Shown in pieces: positions 1-8,735 of a stretch of DNA of 37,346 nucleotides (position 1 is the stretch's first letter; each line of letters starts with the position of its first letter). A program made the position numbers and the translations under genes. Below the pieces are notes generated by a model. The model did not search any database. It saw only the letters and a program-made list of their open reading frames with translations, and had not been told where the DNA came from. Source of the stretch: an uncultured Bacilli bacterium (lineage in GTDB: Bacteria > Bacillota_I > Bacilli_A > RF39 > UBA660); NCBI GenBank assembly GCA_947631105.1, contig CANRKD010000007.1:1-37346 (forward strand), written 5' to 3'.

Positions 1-2
1 TA

Positions 3-362
3 CTTGGTAAAGTAACTGCAGGCAGTCCTATTGAAGCGATTGAACAGCCAAATGAATTTTTTGATCTCCCTGCCTCTCTAATTCCTAAAAAAGAAACAAT
101 TTTCACTTTACATGTCAGTGGTGAATCAATGATTAATAAAGGAATTTTTGATGGGGATTATGTTATTGTCCAAAAACAAAAAGTTGCTAGAAATGGTGAT
201 ATCGTAGTAGCTATGACTTTAGATAATGAAGTTACTTTAAAAACTTTTTATAAAGAAAAAGATCATATACGATTACAACCTGAAAATGATACAATGCATC
301 CAATTATTCTTTCGAACTGTACTATACTTGGAAAAGCCATTGGCTTATATCGAAAATTTTAA
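3..362 (+). CDS. lexA: LexA repressor, C-terminal S24 peptidase part (5' truncated by window start)
   Basis: Frame is open from position 3: LGKVTAGSPIEAIEQ...HVSGESMINKGIFDGDYVIVQKQ...GDIVVAMTLDNEVTLKTFYKE...LQPENDTMHPI...ILGKAIGLYRKF. Ala-Gly cleavage site, catalytic Ser (GESM) and Lys (TLK) present. Confidence 0.93.
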   Translation, partial: LGKVTAGSPIEAIEQPNEFFDLPASLIPKKETIFTLHVSGESMINKGIFDGDYVIVQKQKVARNGDIVVAMTLDNEVTLKTFYKEKDHIRLQPENDTMHPIILSNCTILGKAIGLYRKF

Positions 363-396
363 AAAGGCAAATGAATTTAAACTCATTTGCCTTTTT
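361..396. terminator. Bidirectional intrinsic terminator between lexA and rseP
   Basis: aaaaaGGCAAATGA-atttaaac-TCATTTGCCttttt perfect stem with A/T tails; genes converge here. Confidence 0.85.
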
Positions 397-409
397 CTTA
401 TTAAATCTT

Positions 410-1459
410 TTAAAATAATTTGAGAATGTCCTGACATGTTATATATATCATTAAAATCATTAATAAAATAAAACCTACCGTGTGAAAAGCATTTTCAATT
501 TTAGAATCAATTGGTTTCCTTCTAATTTTTTCAATGATTAGGAAAAGTACTCTTCCTCCATCGAAAGCTGGGAACGGTAAAATATTTATAAAACCAACAT
601 TAATACTTAAAAATGCAATAATATAAGTAATTTGAGAAATACCTGCACTTACTGAATCTCCAACGACTTGATAAATGCCCACTGGTCCTGATAAAGCATT
701 TAGAGATATTTTACCAGAGAATAAGCTTGTAATCGTTAATACCATTGAACTTATGATACTACCAAACTTCATAAAAGCATATTTAATACTTGGTAAAATT
801 CCATAAGACTTAGTCGTATCTATTCCAAAACCAAATTGATTTGTTTCTGTTCCATCATCATTTTTAATTTTATCTGGAATAATCTCATATTCTTTTTCTT
901 CTCCATTTGCTTTTTTTACAACAAATTCATAAGCATCTTTTTTATTTTTTCGATATAAAGCAATTTGTAACTTATCCCAAGAAGAAGATTTTACCCCATT
1001 AATTGATAAAATTTGATCTCCTGATTCTAATCCAGCCTTCTCAACTGCAGAATCTTCTAATATTTGCCCTATAATTGGTTTAGTTGTAGTAGAACCACAA
1101 AACAAAGCGATAACGAATAAAAGAAAAATTGCTAATATGAAATTATTCATTACCCCTGCAATCATTATAATTAAGCGTTGATGCCAAGGCTTATTACACA
1201 TAAATTTATTTTTTTTGATTTTTTTATCATCTTCATAAACTTCACCAGCCATAGAAACAAATCCGCCGATGGGAAAAGCTCGAATATTATAATCAATATT
1301 ATCTTTTCCTTTGTGTGTTTTAATGATTGGTCCCATTCCTAAAGAAAATTCGTAAATATGCACCCCAAATTTTTTTGCCCAAATAAAATGACCAAACTCA
1401 TGCACTAAGATAATTATTCCTAAAATAAATATTAATAAAATTAAATTTAAAAACCACAT
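410..1459 (-). CDS. rseP: RIP-type site-2 zinc metalloprotease (M50) with PDZ domain
   Basis: N-terminal ILVHEFGHFIWAKKFGV (HExxH), PDZ-like GLESGDQILSINGVK, C-terminal NILPFPAFDGGR. RBS ggaggaataatttATG. Confidence 0.94.
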   Translation of the reverse strand: MWFLNLILLIFILGIIILVHEFGHFIWAKKFGVHIYEFSLGMGPIIKTHKGKDNIDYNIRAFPIGGFVSMAGEVYEDDKKIKKNKFMCNKPWHQRLIIMIAGVMNNFILAIFLLFVIALFCGSTTTKPIIGQILEDSAVEKAGLESGDQILSINGVKSSSWDKLQIALYRKNKKDAYEFVVKKANGEEKEYEIIPDKIKNDDGTETNQFGFGIDTTKSYGILPSIKYAFMKFGSIISSMVLTITSLFSGKISLNALSGPVGIYQVVGDSVSAGISQITYIIAFLSINVGFINILPFPAFDGGRVLFLIIEKIRRKPIDSKIENAFHTVGFILLMILMIYITCQDILKLF

Positions 1460-1472
1460 AAATTATTCCTCC

Positions 1473-2267
1473 TTATATTCTACCAAATAAAATAATATAG
1501 GCTAGTATTACAAAAATTAAACTATCTATTCGATCCAAAACACCACCATGTCCTGGTATCAAATTACTAAAATCTTTAATTTTATTTTCTCTTTTAATTT
1601 TACTAAAAAATAAATCTCCCAATTGCCCTATAATAGATAGTAAAAGAGTCATAATAATTACTTTGAATAAATTTTGAGAAGAAATTAAATTTACATAAAA
1701 TATAGTGGCAATAGAACTTCCTACAATTGAGCCTCCTATACATCCTTCCCAAGTCTTTTTAGGACTTATTTTAGGAGCACAATGATGTTGCCCAATTAAT
1801 GAACCAATGATGTAGGCAAAAGTATCTGTTAAAATTACAATAATTATTAAATATAATAAGTGCCAGATTTCTAACATTCGTATTAAAATTAAAATATTAA
1901 ACAAAAGTCCAATAAAAATGACACTTCCTGCTAAATACATAGCATCTTTTGTAGTATATGTTTCATTCTTATAAAATAAACATGGTAAGAATAATGTTAA
2001 AAAGGTTAATGATAATGCTTTATAACTTAATCCGAAAGCAATTGAATAACCATCGAACTCGGAAAATATTAATAATAATGTATCTATAATACTGATTAAA
2101 AAAACACAATCTGGAATCACTTTATGACTTTGCTTTAAATCAATTAATTCCTTTAAAGCTAAAATTCCAATCATTGCCATTGCAATAGCATAAACATTTC
2201 TACCAATAATTAAAATGGGAATTAGAATAATCGCCATTATTAGGGCACTTATAATTCGTTTTTTCAT
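1473..2267 (-). CDS. cdsA: Phosphatidate cytidylyltransferase
   Basis: Multi-TM; C-terminal signature KKTWEGCIGG...GQLGDLFFSKIKRENKIKDFSNLIPGHGGVLDRIDSL; next to rseP as in other Bacilli. Confidence 0.95.
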   Translation of the reverse strand: MKKRIISALIMAIILIPILIIGRNVYAIAMAMIGILALKELIDLKQSHKVIPDCVFLISIIDTLLLIFSEFDGYSIAFGLSYKALSLTFLTLFLPCLFYKNETYTTKDAMYLAGSVIFIGLLFNILILIRMLEIWHLLYLIIIVILTDTFAYIIGSLIGQHHCAPKISPKKTWEGCIGGSIVGSSIATIFYVNLISSQNLFKVIIMTLLLSIIGQLGDLFFSKIKRENKIKDFSNLIPGHGGVLDRIDSLIFVILAYIILFGRI

Positions 2268-2318
2268 TTTTTCACCTTACTATCTTTTAGTATACTTTTC
2301 TCTACTATAAAAGTCAAA

Positions 2319-3392
2319 TTAAATACCATCTTCATTCGTTTCGTTTTCTGAACTAGGAAAAGCTTCACAGTAATTTATATTTAAATCTAATGCTTTTGAA
2401 CCAATAATAATATTATTACTATTTTTGCACTTTATCAAATTAAATGATTCAAATGGATATAAATCCATATTTTCATTTTCCTCTTTTTGAATATTTTCAG
2501 TTAATTTTTCAAAAGTCATTCTTTTATCAGTTAGTACATAAGCTAAATCATATATATTTTCCTGATCATAATTAATGTAGATAGATTCGAGGCAATAACT
2601 ATAATAAGTATAATCATCCGTTTTACTCATTAATTTTAAATCTTCTTCACAATATTTATTTTCATTAACCTTAATTTCGTAAGATTCAAAATCATTTCGA
2701 CTTACTATTTTAGCATCTTTCATAATAATTTCTTTATTTTGACCATTATGTTTTATTTTTTCAATACGTCCAATTACTTCTATACTATCATAAATTTTTA
2801 AGTCTTCTACTTGTTCTAATTTTCCATTGTTAATAATTGTTAAAGTAATTGTATTACTAAAATCTACATGTCCATTTAAACGATCTGTTGATTCTTCATA
2901 AGTTTGCATAGCAATAGAAGAAGATCCTGTAATAGCACTTATTTTTCCCGATATATTCACAAATTTATTTTTATATTTTGAAAAATTATTGATAATATTT
3001 GATAATACGGAATTTACATTTTGCTCTGGAAGTATTGTATCACAAATATAATTTTCTTTATAAAATGGATCAAATATTAAATTATTTTGACAATTATAAA
3101 CACGATAAAAAAAGCTATTATAAGTAATTACTTCTTTTGATGAAACTACTTCATAACTAAATATAGGAATATGTTTAAAATATTTAGCTAACAAAACATC
3201 CCCACTAAATATTAAAATAACAAGTAATAACGTAATGCCTATTTTTTTTAAAACATTTCTTTTTTCTAGTAGAATTAATATCATTCCTAAAATAACACAA
3301 AGTAAACGTATCACATTATATTTGTTATAAAGAAAAGGTCCTATTATAAATAGGATTCCTAAAATTTTTAAAAATATTTTTTTGTTTTTCAT
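2319..3392 (-). CDS. Membrane-anchored hypothetical protein with possible OB-fold-like middle region
   Basis: Several N-terminal TM segments, then a soluble region including FVNISGKISAI...LKIYDSIEVIGRIEKIKHNGQNKEIIMKDAKIV. Start set to MKNKKIF downstream of AGGATG. Confidence 0.6.
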   Translation of the reverse strand: MKNKKIFLKILGILFIIGPFLYNKYNVIRLLCVILGMILILLEKRNVLKKIGITLLLVILIFSGDVLLAKYFKHIPIFSYEVVSSKEVITYNSFFYRVYNCQNNLIFDPFYKENYICDTILPEQNVNSVLSNIINNFSKYKNKFVNISGKISAITGSSSIAMQTYEESTDRLNGHVDFSNTITLTIINNGKLEQVEDLKIYDSIEVIGRIEKIKHNGQNKEIIMKDAKIVSRNDFESYEIKVNENKYCEEDLKLMSKTDDYTYYSYCLESIYINYDQENIYDLAYVLTDKRMTFEKLTENIQKEENENMDLYPFESFNLIKCKNSNNIIIGSKALDLNINYCEAFPSSENETNEDGI

Positions 3393-3447
3393 ATAAATCA
3401 TCCTATCTATAAATAGTATACCATAGAGGCTTTTTTTAACACAAAAA

Positions 3448-3471
3448 AAGTTAACACAAATGTGTTAACTT
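3448..3471 (-). terminator. Intrinsic terminator of hup
   Basis: AAGTTAACACA-AA-TGTGTTAACTT perfect palindrome followed on the minus strand by a T tract. Confidence 0.8.
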
Positions 3472-3483
3472 ACTGTTCTTTTA

Positions 3484-3756
3484 TTAGTTAATAGCTTCTT
3501 TTAATTTACTTCCAGCTTTAAATGAAGCAACAGTTTTAGCTGGAATCTTAATAGCTTCCTTTGTTAAAGGATTAATTCCTTCACGTGCAGCTCTTTGTTT
3601 TGCACTAAATGTTCCAAATCCTACTAAAGCAACTTTTCCAGAATCTTTAAGTCCTTCAGTAATTCCTTCTAATGTTGCATCTAATGCACGAGCAGCATCA
3701 GCTTTTGTTAATCCTGCTTTATCAGCAATGAATTCTACTAATTCAGTTTTTGACAT
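3484..3756 (-). CDS. hup: HU family DNA-binding protein
   Basis: MSKTELVEFIADKAGLTKADAARALDATLEGITEGLKDSGKVALVGFGTFSAKQRAAREGINPLTKEAIKIPAKTVASFKAGSKLKEAIN; RBS gggaggtagaaaattATG. Confidence 0.97.
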   Translation of the reverse strand: MSKTELVEFIADKAGLTKADAARALDATLEGITEGLKDSGKVALVGFGTFSAKQRAAREGINPLTKEAIKIPAKTVASFKAGSKLKEAIN

Positions 3757-3813
3757 AATTTTCTACCTCCCAATAATTTTTAAATTTTATAAGAGCCTTA
3801 GCCTTACATACTA

Positions 3814-3842
3814 AAAATATCAGAAAATAGTATTAAAAGCAA
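3814..3842 (-). promoter_or_regulatory. Putative sigma-A promoter for hup
   Basis: TTGCTT-17-TATTTT on the minus strand in the spoIVA-hup gap. Confidence 0.4.
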
Positions 3843-3864
3843 GAAAAATGATTTAATTTGATAA

Positions 3865-5343
3865 TTATATGACAATAGTAATCAAGTTGCTTGACCCTTT
3901 ATTGACAATTTTTGTAACCGTTTGACTTAATTTATAACGCATATTTTCGGGCATAACAGAAAGTTTTGCTTGAATTCCCTCTTTGACAATCGCATCAATA
4001 CTTCTCCCAAAAATTTCACTTTTCCAAATACTATTTGGATCTGTTTCGTAATCTTTCATAATATAATTTATTAGTTCCTTACTTTGTAGTTCCGATCCAA
4101 TAATTGGCTCAAATGTCGATTCAACATTTACGCGCATTAAATGAATACTTGAGGCTGTTGCTTTTAATTTTACACCGTACCTTGAGCCTTGTTTGACGAT
4201 TTCTGGGGTAGATAATGTCATATCTTTTAAAGTCGGATAAACAATCCCATAACCGGTACTCTTGGCCATTTTTAATGCCTCTTTCATATTATCCAATTCT
4301 TCTTTTCCATCCTTATAATCTGCAAAAATTTTTAAAAGTCCGGCTTTTGTTGTAACCATATCTCCCATTAACTCTTTTAATACTTGATTATATAATTCTT
4401 CACTACTTTCTAAAGTTACCGTTGCATTACCAGTTGATGCGTCTACTTCACTAATATAGCTTTTACTAATAATTTCACTATCGGTAAATGAATTTAAAAT
4501 ATCATCAATATCTCTCACTTTATTTACTGATATTACACTTTGTCTAATTTGATCTAAATAATGTTTTTTAATATAATGCTCATTATCTAAAACATGAACC
4601 CATTTAGGAATATTCACTTTTATATCTAAAACAGGAAACTCATATAAAGCTTCTTTTAAAATATTTAATATTTCTTTTTCGGTCATTTCTGTTACATTAA
4701 TTGGTAATACTGGAACATTATAATTTTTATATAATTCTTCTTTTAAACCTCGAACAAGTTCTGTTTCTTTATTTTTGGTATTTAAAACAATGATAAACGG
4801 TTTTCCCAATTCTTTTAGTTCCGTAATAATTTTTTCTTCGGCTTCAATATAATTTTCACGAGGTATTTCCCCAAAAGAACCATCAGTCGTTAGGACGATA
4901 CCAATGGTGGCATGATCACGAATTACTTTTTCAGTGCCAATTTCAGCCGCTTCAGTAAAGGGTACAGATTCCTCAAACCAAGGTGTTTTCACCATCCTTG
5001 GATTTCCATCTTCATCAATATGACCATTTGCTCCATTAATTACATACCCCACACAGTCTACTAATTTAATATTTGTAGTAAATTCATCAACTTTAATCAT
5101 TGCTCCACTACTTGGAACAAATTTAGGTTCAGTAGTCATAATGGTTTTTCCCTCAGCACTTTGAGGTATTTCATCTAAACATTTTCTTTTTTCATATTCA
5201 TCAGTGATATTCGGAACTACTAAGTTTTCAATAAAACGTTTAATAAAAGTACTTTTACCACAACGTACAGCCCCTACAACTCCTAGATATATTTCTCCAT
5301 TTCCTCTGGCGGAAATTGATTTAATAATTTCACTTTTTTCCAT
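3865..5343 (-). CDS. spoIVA: Stage IV sporulation protein A (spore coat assembly ATPase)
   Basis: MEKSEIIKSISARGNGEIYLGVVGAVRCGKSTFIKRFIENLVVPNI (Walker A); full-length similarity from knowledge of the family. Start placed at MEKSE after ggaaaggattagtattATG. Confidence 0.94.
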   Translation of the reverse strand: MEKSEIIKSISARGNGEIYLGVVGAVRCGKSTFIKRFIENLVVPNITDEYEKRKCLDEIPQSAEGKTIMTTEPKFVPSSGAMIKVDEFTTNIKLVDCVGYVINGANGHIDEDGNPRMVKTPWFEESVPFTEAAEIGTEKVIRDHATIGIVLTTDGSFGEIPRENYIEAEEKIITELKELGKPFIIVLNTKNKETELVRGLKEELYKNYNVPVLPINVTEMTEKEILNILKEALYEFPVLDIKVNIPKWVHVLDNEHYIKKHYLDQIRQSVISVNKVRDIDDILNSFTDSEIISKSYISEVDASTGNATVTLESSEELYNQVLKELMGDMVTTKAGLLKIFADYKDGKEELDNMKEALKMAKSTGYGIVYPTLKDMTLSTPEIVKQGSRYGVKLKATASSIHLMRVNVESTFEPIIGSELQSKELINYIMKDYETDPNSIWKSEIFGRSIDAIVKEGIQAKLSVMPENMRYKLSQTVTKIVNKGSSNLITIVI

Positions 5344-5385
5344 AATACTAATCCTTTCCAATTTTCTATTTAAAAATATGAAAAA

Positions 5386-5407
5386 AAAAAGTCTTTTAGA
5401 ACTTTTT
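5386..5407 (-). terminator. Probable intrinsic terminator of the upstream small membrane protein gene
   Basis: AAAAAGT-cttttaga-ACTTTTT with a T10 tract on the minus strand. Confidence 0.5.
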
Positions 5408-5420
5408 TAAAAAAATAGAA

Positions 5421-5747
5421 TTACTTTTTCACTTTTTGTTTCATTTTGTCATAAAGCTTATAAAAATATTGGCAAGAATTTTCTAAGAAAAAATAATGAA
5501 TAATATAAAAAATTAAAAAGATTAAAAAACTAAAAAAAGGAATTAAAAACAAATAACTAAGCATTCCTAAAACTAAAAAAACAATCGCAAAAAAAGCAAA
5601 GGATAAAGTCACTAGCAAATGAATTAATCTTTCATGTTGAAAGTCTTGTATCTTTTCTCTGAATAAAATGATATCTTCTTCTTTAAATTGATTATTTTCT
5701 ATCATCAGTTCTATTTGATTTCTATAATTTTCAATATATTTTCTCAT
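5421..5747 (-). CDS. Small two-TM membrane protein, unknown function
   Basis: MRKYIENYRNQIELMIENNQF...LVTLSFAFFAIVFLVLGMLSYLFLIPFFSFLIFLIFYIIHYFF...; start choice uncertain (ORF extends to 5801). Confidence 0.6.
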   Translation of the reverse strand: MRKYIENYRNQIELMIENNQFKEEDIILFREKIQDFQHERLIHLLVTLSFAFFAIVFLVLGMLSYLFLIPFFSFLIFLIFYIIHYFFLENSCQYFYKLYDKMKQKVKK

Positions 5748-5778
5748 ATTATCACCTATGGCTAGTTTATCACAAAAT

Positions 5779-5979
5779 TTATGTTTCATAAAATAAATCA
5801 TCAGGTTTTAGTTTAAAAATGTTGGCTATTTTTTTGGCCATATCGTAATAAAGCCGCCTTTTTTTATGTTCAATTTGCCAATAAAAGCATTTACTAATTC
5901 CTAAAATTTTCGCCATTTTTTCATAACTATATCCAGCTTTCTCACGGTTTATTTTCAATTTTGTATAAATTTGTTCCAT
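5779..5979 (-). CDS. Short XRE-family HTH regulator (module 1)
   Basis: 66 aa, LKINREKAGYSYEKMAKILGISKCFYWQIEHKKRRLYYDMAKKIANIFKLKPDDLF; paralogous to 6798..7004. Confidence 0.82.
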   Translation of the reverse strand: MEQIYTKLKINREKAGYSYEKMAKILGISKCFYWQIEHKKRRLYYDMAKKIANIFKLKPDDLFYET

Positions 5980-6083
5980 TATTTTTCCTCACTTATCTAA
6001 ATTATAACACATTTTAAGATTATAACCCACACTTTTCCGTATTTTAAATTTTTTTAAGAGAAAATTATTATTAGGTGATCGAT

Positions 6084-6515
6084 ATGTTCGAAAGATTAAA
6101 AGAACTTCGCGAATATGAAGATTTAACTCAAAAAGAAGTTGCTAAAAAAATGCATGTAACGCGTGCCACTTATGCAGGTTGGGAATGTGGAAAAGATATT
6201 ATTCCTTTGCGCCGCTTAAATGAGTTCGCTAATTTATTTCATGTAAGCTTAGATTATCTAGTTGGTATTGCACCAGATAAAGAAATTTTAAAAAAAGAAT
6301 ATCAAATTGATATTGATATAGTTGCTAATAATTTAAAAACATTTCGTAAAAAAGAAAATATGTCACAAGAAAAAATAGCTAAAACTATTAACGCAAGTCA
6401 ATCTAGTTTTCAAAAATATGAAACTGGAAAAGTTCTGATTACTACTACTTATGCTTTGGAATTTTCTAAACATTATCATTATTCTCTAGATAAGTTGGTT
6501 GGTCGTAAAAAATAG
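6084..6515 (+). CDS. XRE-family regulator with two tandem HTH domains
   Basis: MFERLKELREYEDLTQKEVAKKMHVTRATYAGWECGKDIIPLRRLNEFANLFHVSLDYLVG plus second LKTFRKKENMSQEKIAKTINASQSSFQKYETGKVLITTTYALEFSKHYHYSLDKLVG; RBS aggtgatcgatATG. Confidence 0.85.
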   Translation: MFERLKELREYEDLTQKEVAKKMHVTRATYAGWECGKDIIPLRRLNEFANLFHVSLDYLVGIAPDKEILKKEYQIDIDIVANNLKTFRKKENMSQEKIAKTINASQSSFQKYETGKVLITTTYALEFSKHYHYSLDKLVGRKK

Positions 6516-6517
6516 TT

Positions 6518-6760
6518 TTAAAACATTTTATCAACATTTTTAGGAATTTTATCATTTACAATTGTACTGATAATTTTATCTTCCTTTTCTTTAGATACTT
6601 TTTTTCCCGTCATTGTACTCAACGTTGATATCACTTCTCTTAAAGTATTTTCATCTTTCATATTTCCGTCTTGTAATTTTTTGGCTAAACTTAATATTGT
6701 GTCTTTATTTACTTTAGTTTTTTTTTCTACTTTTTTAAAAAATTCATCTTTAAATTCCAT
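6518..6760 (-). CDS. spoVIF: Stage VI sporulation protein F-like (SpoVIF/YjcC family)
   Basis: MEFKDEFFKKVEKKTKVNKDTILSLAKKLQDGNMKDENTLREVISTLSTMTGKKVSKEKEDKIISTIVNDKIPKNVDKMF; FFKxxEKKTxV...KDExTxRxxI...V.KExEDKI pattern as recalled for SpoVIF. Start at MEFKD after gggtgagtgtaATG. Confidence 0.75.
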   Translation of the reverse strand: MEFKDEFFKKVEKKTKVNKDTILSLAKKLQDGNMKDENTLREVISTLSTMTGKKVSKEKEDKIISTIVNDKIPKNVDKMF

Positions 6761-6797
6761 TACACTCACCCATTGGTAATATATGTAAAAAAAGAAA

Positions 6798-7004
6798 TTA
6801 GTTGTCATTAAAAAAAATATCATCTGGTTTTAAATTAAAAATTTTAGCAATTTTTTTTGCCATTTCATAATATAATCGACGGTTTTTATGTTCAATTTGC
6901 CAATAATATGATTTACTAATATTTAATAACCTGGCCATATCCTCATAACTTAAATTAAATTTTTTTCTTAATTCCTGTAAATATATTTGACTATCTTTTT
7001 TCAT
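6798..7004 (-). CDS. Short XRE-family HTH regulator (module 2)
   Basis: 68 aa, YLQELRKKFNLSYEDMARLLNISKSYYWQIEHKNRRLYYEMAKKIAKIFNLKPDDIF; RBS cggaggatttATG. Confidence 0.85.
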   Translation of the reverse strand: MKKDSQIYLQELRKKFNLSYEDMARLLNISKSYYWQIEHKNRRLYYEMAKKIAKIFNLKPDDIFFNDN

Positions 7005-7021
7005 AAATCCTCCGTTTTTTT

Positions 7022-7050
7022 ATAATACAGTGTTTCAAACAGAATGTCAA
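7022..7050 (-). promoter_or_regulatory. Strong sigma-A-like promoter of the module 2 XRE gene with palindrome in the spacer
   Basis: TTGACA-17-TATTAT on minus; TGTTTGAAACA (5-1-5 palindrome, 7031..7041) lies between -35 and -10. Confidence 0.7.
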
Positions 7051-7120
7051 TTTTTGTGCAGTTATAGCATGGTAGACTTCTCCTATTTTAATTCTTATAT
7101 TTATTACAAGGATGTGCAGT

Positions 7121-7378
7121 ATGAAAAAGATTGTTGGAAGGAACTTAAAGTATTACCGCTATAAGACTGGTCTTTCTCAAGAAAAATTTTATGAACAATA
7201 CAATTTAAATCCTAAATATTTAGCAAGTATTGAACGCGGTGAAATTAATGTAACAATAGATTTTTTAGAAAATTTAGCTAAAATTTTGAAAATTGATATT
7301 CGAGAATTTTTTAATCCTGATAAAAATCGAATTATTACTAAAAAAAGAATAGATGAAAAGGAAAAAGAAGATCTTTAA
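7121..7378 (+). CDS. XRE-family HTH regulator (divergent partner, module 2)
   Basis: MKKIVGRNLKYYRYKTGLSQEKFYEQYNLNPKYLASIERGEINVTIDFLENLAKILKIDIREFF. Confidence 0.82.
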   Translation: MKKIVGRNLKYYRYKTGLSQEKFYEQYNLNPKYLASIERGEINVTIDFLENLAKILKIDIREFFNPDKNRIITKKRIDEKEKEDL

Positions 7379-7382
7379 TAAA

Positions 7383-8690
7383 TTAATCTTCTTTTTTGTT
7401 TTTAAATTGTAAAATAATTGGTGTGCCAGTTAAGTCAAAGGATTCACGTATTTTATTTTCTAAATAACGTTCATAACTAAAATGAATTAGGCTTTTATTA
7501 TTTACTTGAAACGTAAATTTTGGTGGTTTATGACCAGTTTGACTTACAAAATATATTTTTAAACGCTTTGCTTTATATGAAGGGGCTTGATGTATAGCAA
7601 CAGCATCAATAATTACATTATTTAGATCGCTTGTTTTTATTTCTTTGGTATTATTTTTGTAAGCATCTATAATCGCTGGCATTAGGGTATGTATTCTTTT
7701 TTTGGTTTTTGCACTTAAAAAGACAATTTTTGCATAAGGTGCAAACATAAAATGTGATTCTAAATTTTTTTTCCATAATTTAATGTCTTGATTGGGATTT
7801 TTAATCATATCCCATTTATTAACTGCTATTACAATTCCTTTTCCACTATTTATTGCATAGGATAGAATATGTTTATCATGTTCTATAATTCCTTCTTCCG
7901 CATTAATAACTAGTACACATACATCACTGCGCTCTATTGCTTTTAAACTACGTAGTAGGCTATATTTTTCAACATTTTCATAAATACGCCCTTTTTTCCT
8001 CATTCCAGCAGTATCAATCATAATATATTCTTCTTTGTTATAAGTAAATATCGTATCAGTAGCATCTCTAGTCGTTCCTGCAATATCACTAACAATTACT
8101 CGTTCTTCATTTAATAAAGCATTAATTAAACTACTTTTCCCCACATTTGGTCTTCCAATAAAACAAAATTTCAAACGTTGATCCTCTGTCGGTAATTGTT
8201 CTTTATACTCTTTTGTAATTTCATCTAATAATGTATCTATTCCTAAATTATGTGATGCACTTATTGGTATTACAATAGGAAAACCTAATTCATAAAAACT
8301 ATATATATTTTCTTTTCTTTTTTCATTATCTATTTTATTTACTGCTACAATTACTTTTTTATTTGTTTTTAATAGCATATCACAAATTTTTAAATCATTG
8401 GCACTAATTTCTTCTTTTCCATCTACCACAAATACTATAGTGTCTGCTTCTTCTATAGCTAGAGAAGCTTGAATAATAATATCTTTGTTCCAATCACTAG
8501 ATGCAGTATCAATTCCTCCTGTATCTATTAATACAAATTGCTTTTCTTTATAAGTTACCTCACCATATATACGATCTCTTGTAATTCCAGGTGTATCTAA
8601 AACGATTGATTTGTTTTCTTTAATTAACTTATTAAAAATGGTTGATTTCCCAACATTTGGCTTTCCAATTAAACAAACGATTTGTTTCAT
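7383..8690 (-). CDS. der: Ribosome biogenesis GTPase Der (EngA)
   Basis: Two GTPase domains: GKPNVGKSTIFNKL...DTPGITRD and GRPNVGKSSLINALLNEERVIVSDIAGTTRDATDT; C-terminal KH-like domain. RBS ggggtgattcttATG. Confidence 0.97.
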   Translation of the reverse strand: MKQIVCLIGKPNVGKSTIFNKLIKENKSIVLDTPGITRDRIYGEVTYKEKQFVLIDTGGIDTASSDWNKDIIIQASLAIEEADTIVFVVDGKEEISANDLKICDMLLKTNKKVIVAVNKIDNEKRKENIYSFYELGFPIVIPISASHNLGIDTLLDEITKEYKEQLPTEDQRLKFCFIGRPNVGKSSLINALLNEERVIVSDIAGTTRDATDTIFTYNKEEYIMIDTAGMRKKGRIYENVEKYSLLRSLKAIERSDVCVLVINAEEGIIEHDKHILSYAINSGKGIVIAVNKWDMIKNPNQDIKLWKKNLESHFMFAPYAKIVFLSAKTKKRIHTLMPAIIDAYKNNTKEIKTSDLNNVIIDAVAIHQAPSYKAKRLKIYFVSQTGHKPPKFTFQVNNKSLIHFSYERYLENKIRESFDLTGTPIILQFKNKKED

Positions 8691-8735
8691 AAGAATCACC
8701 CCTTTTTTAATTTCATTTTATAATAACATACCCTT

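Noticed and set aside
5204-5410. Plus-strand 68-aa ORF
   Set aside because: Antisense to spoIVA, no RBS, composition consistent with a shadow ORF.
5779-7378. XRE cluster as a prophage CI/Cro immunity region
   Set aside because: No integrase, excisionase, replication or structural phage genes nearby; flanked tightly by core genes.
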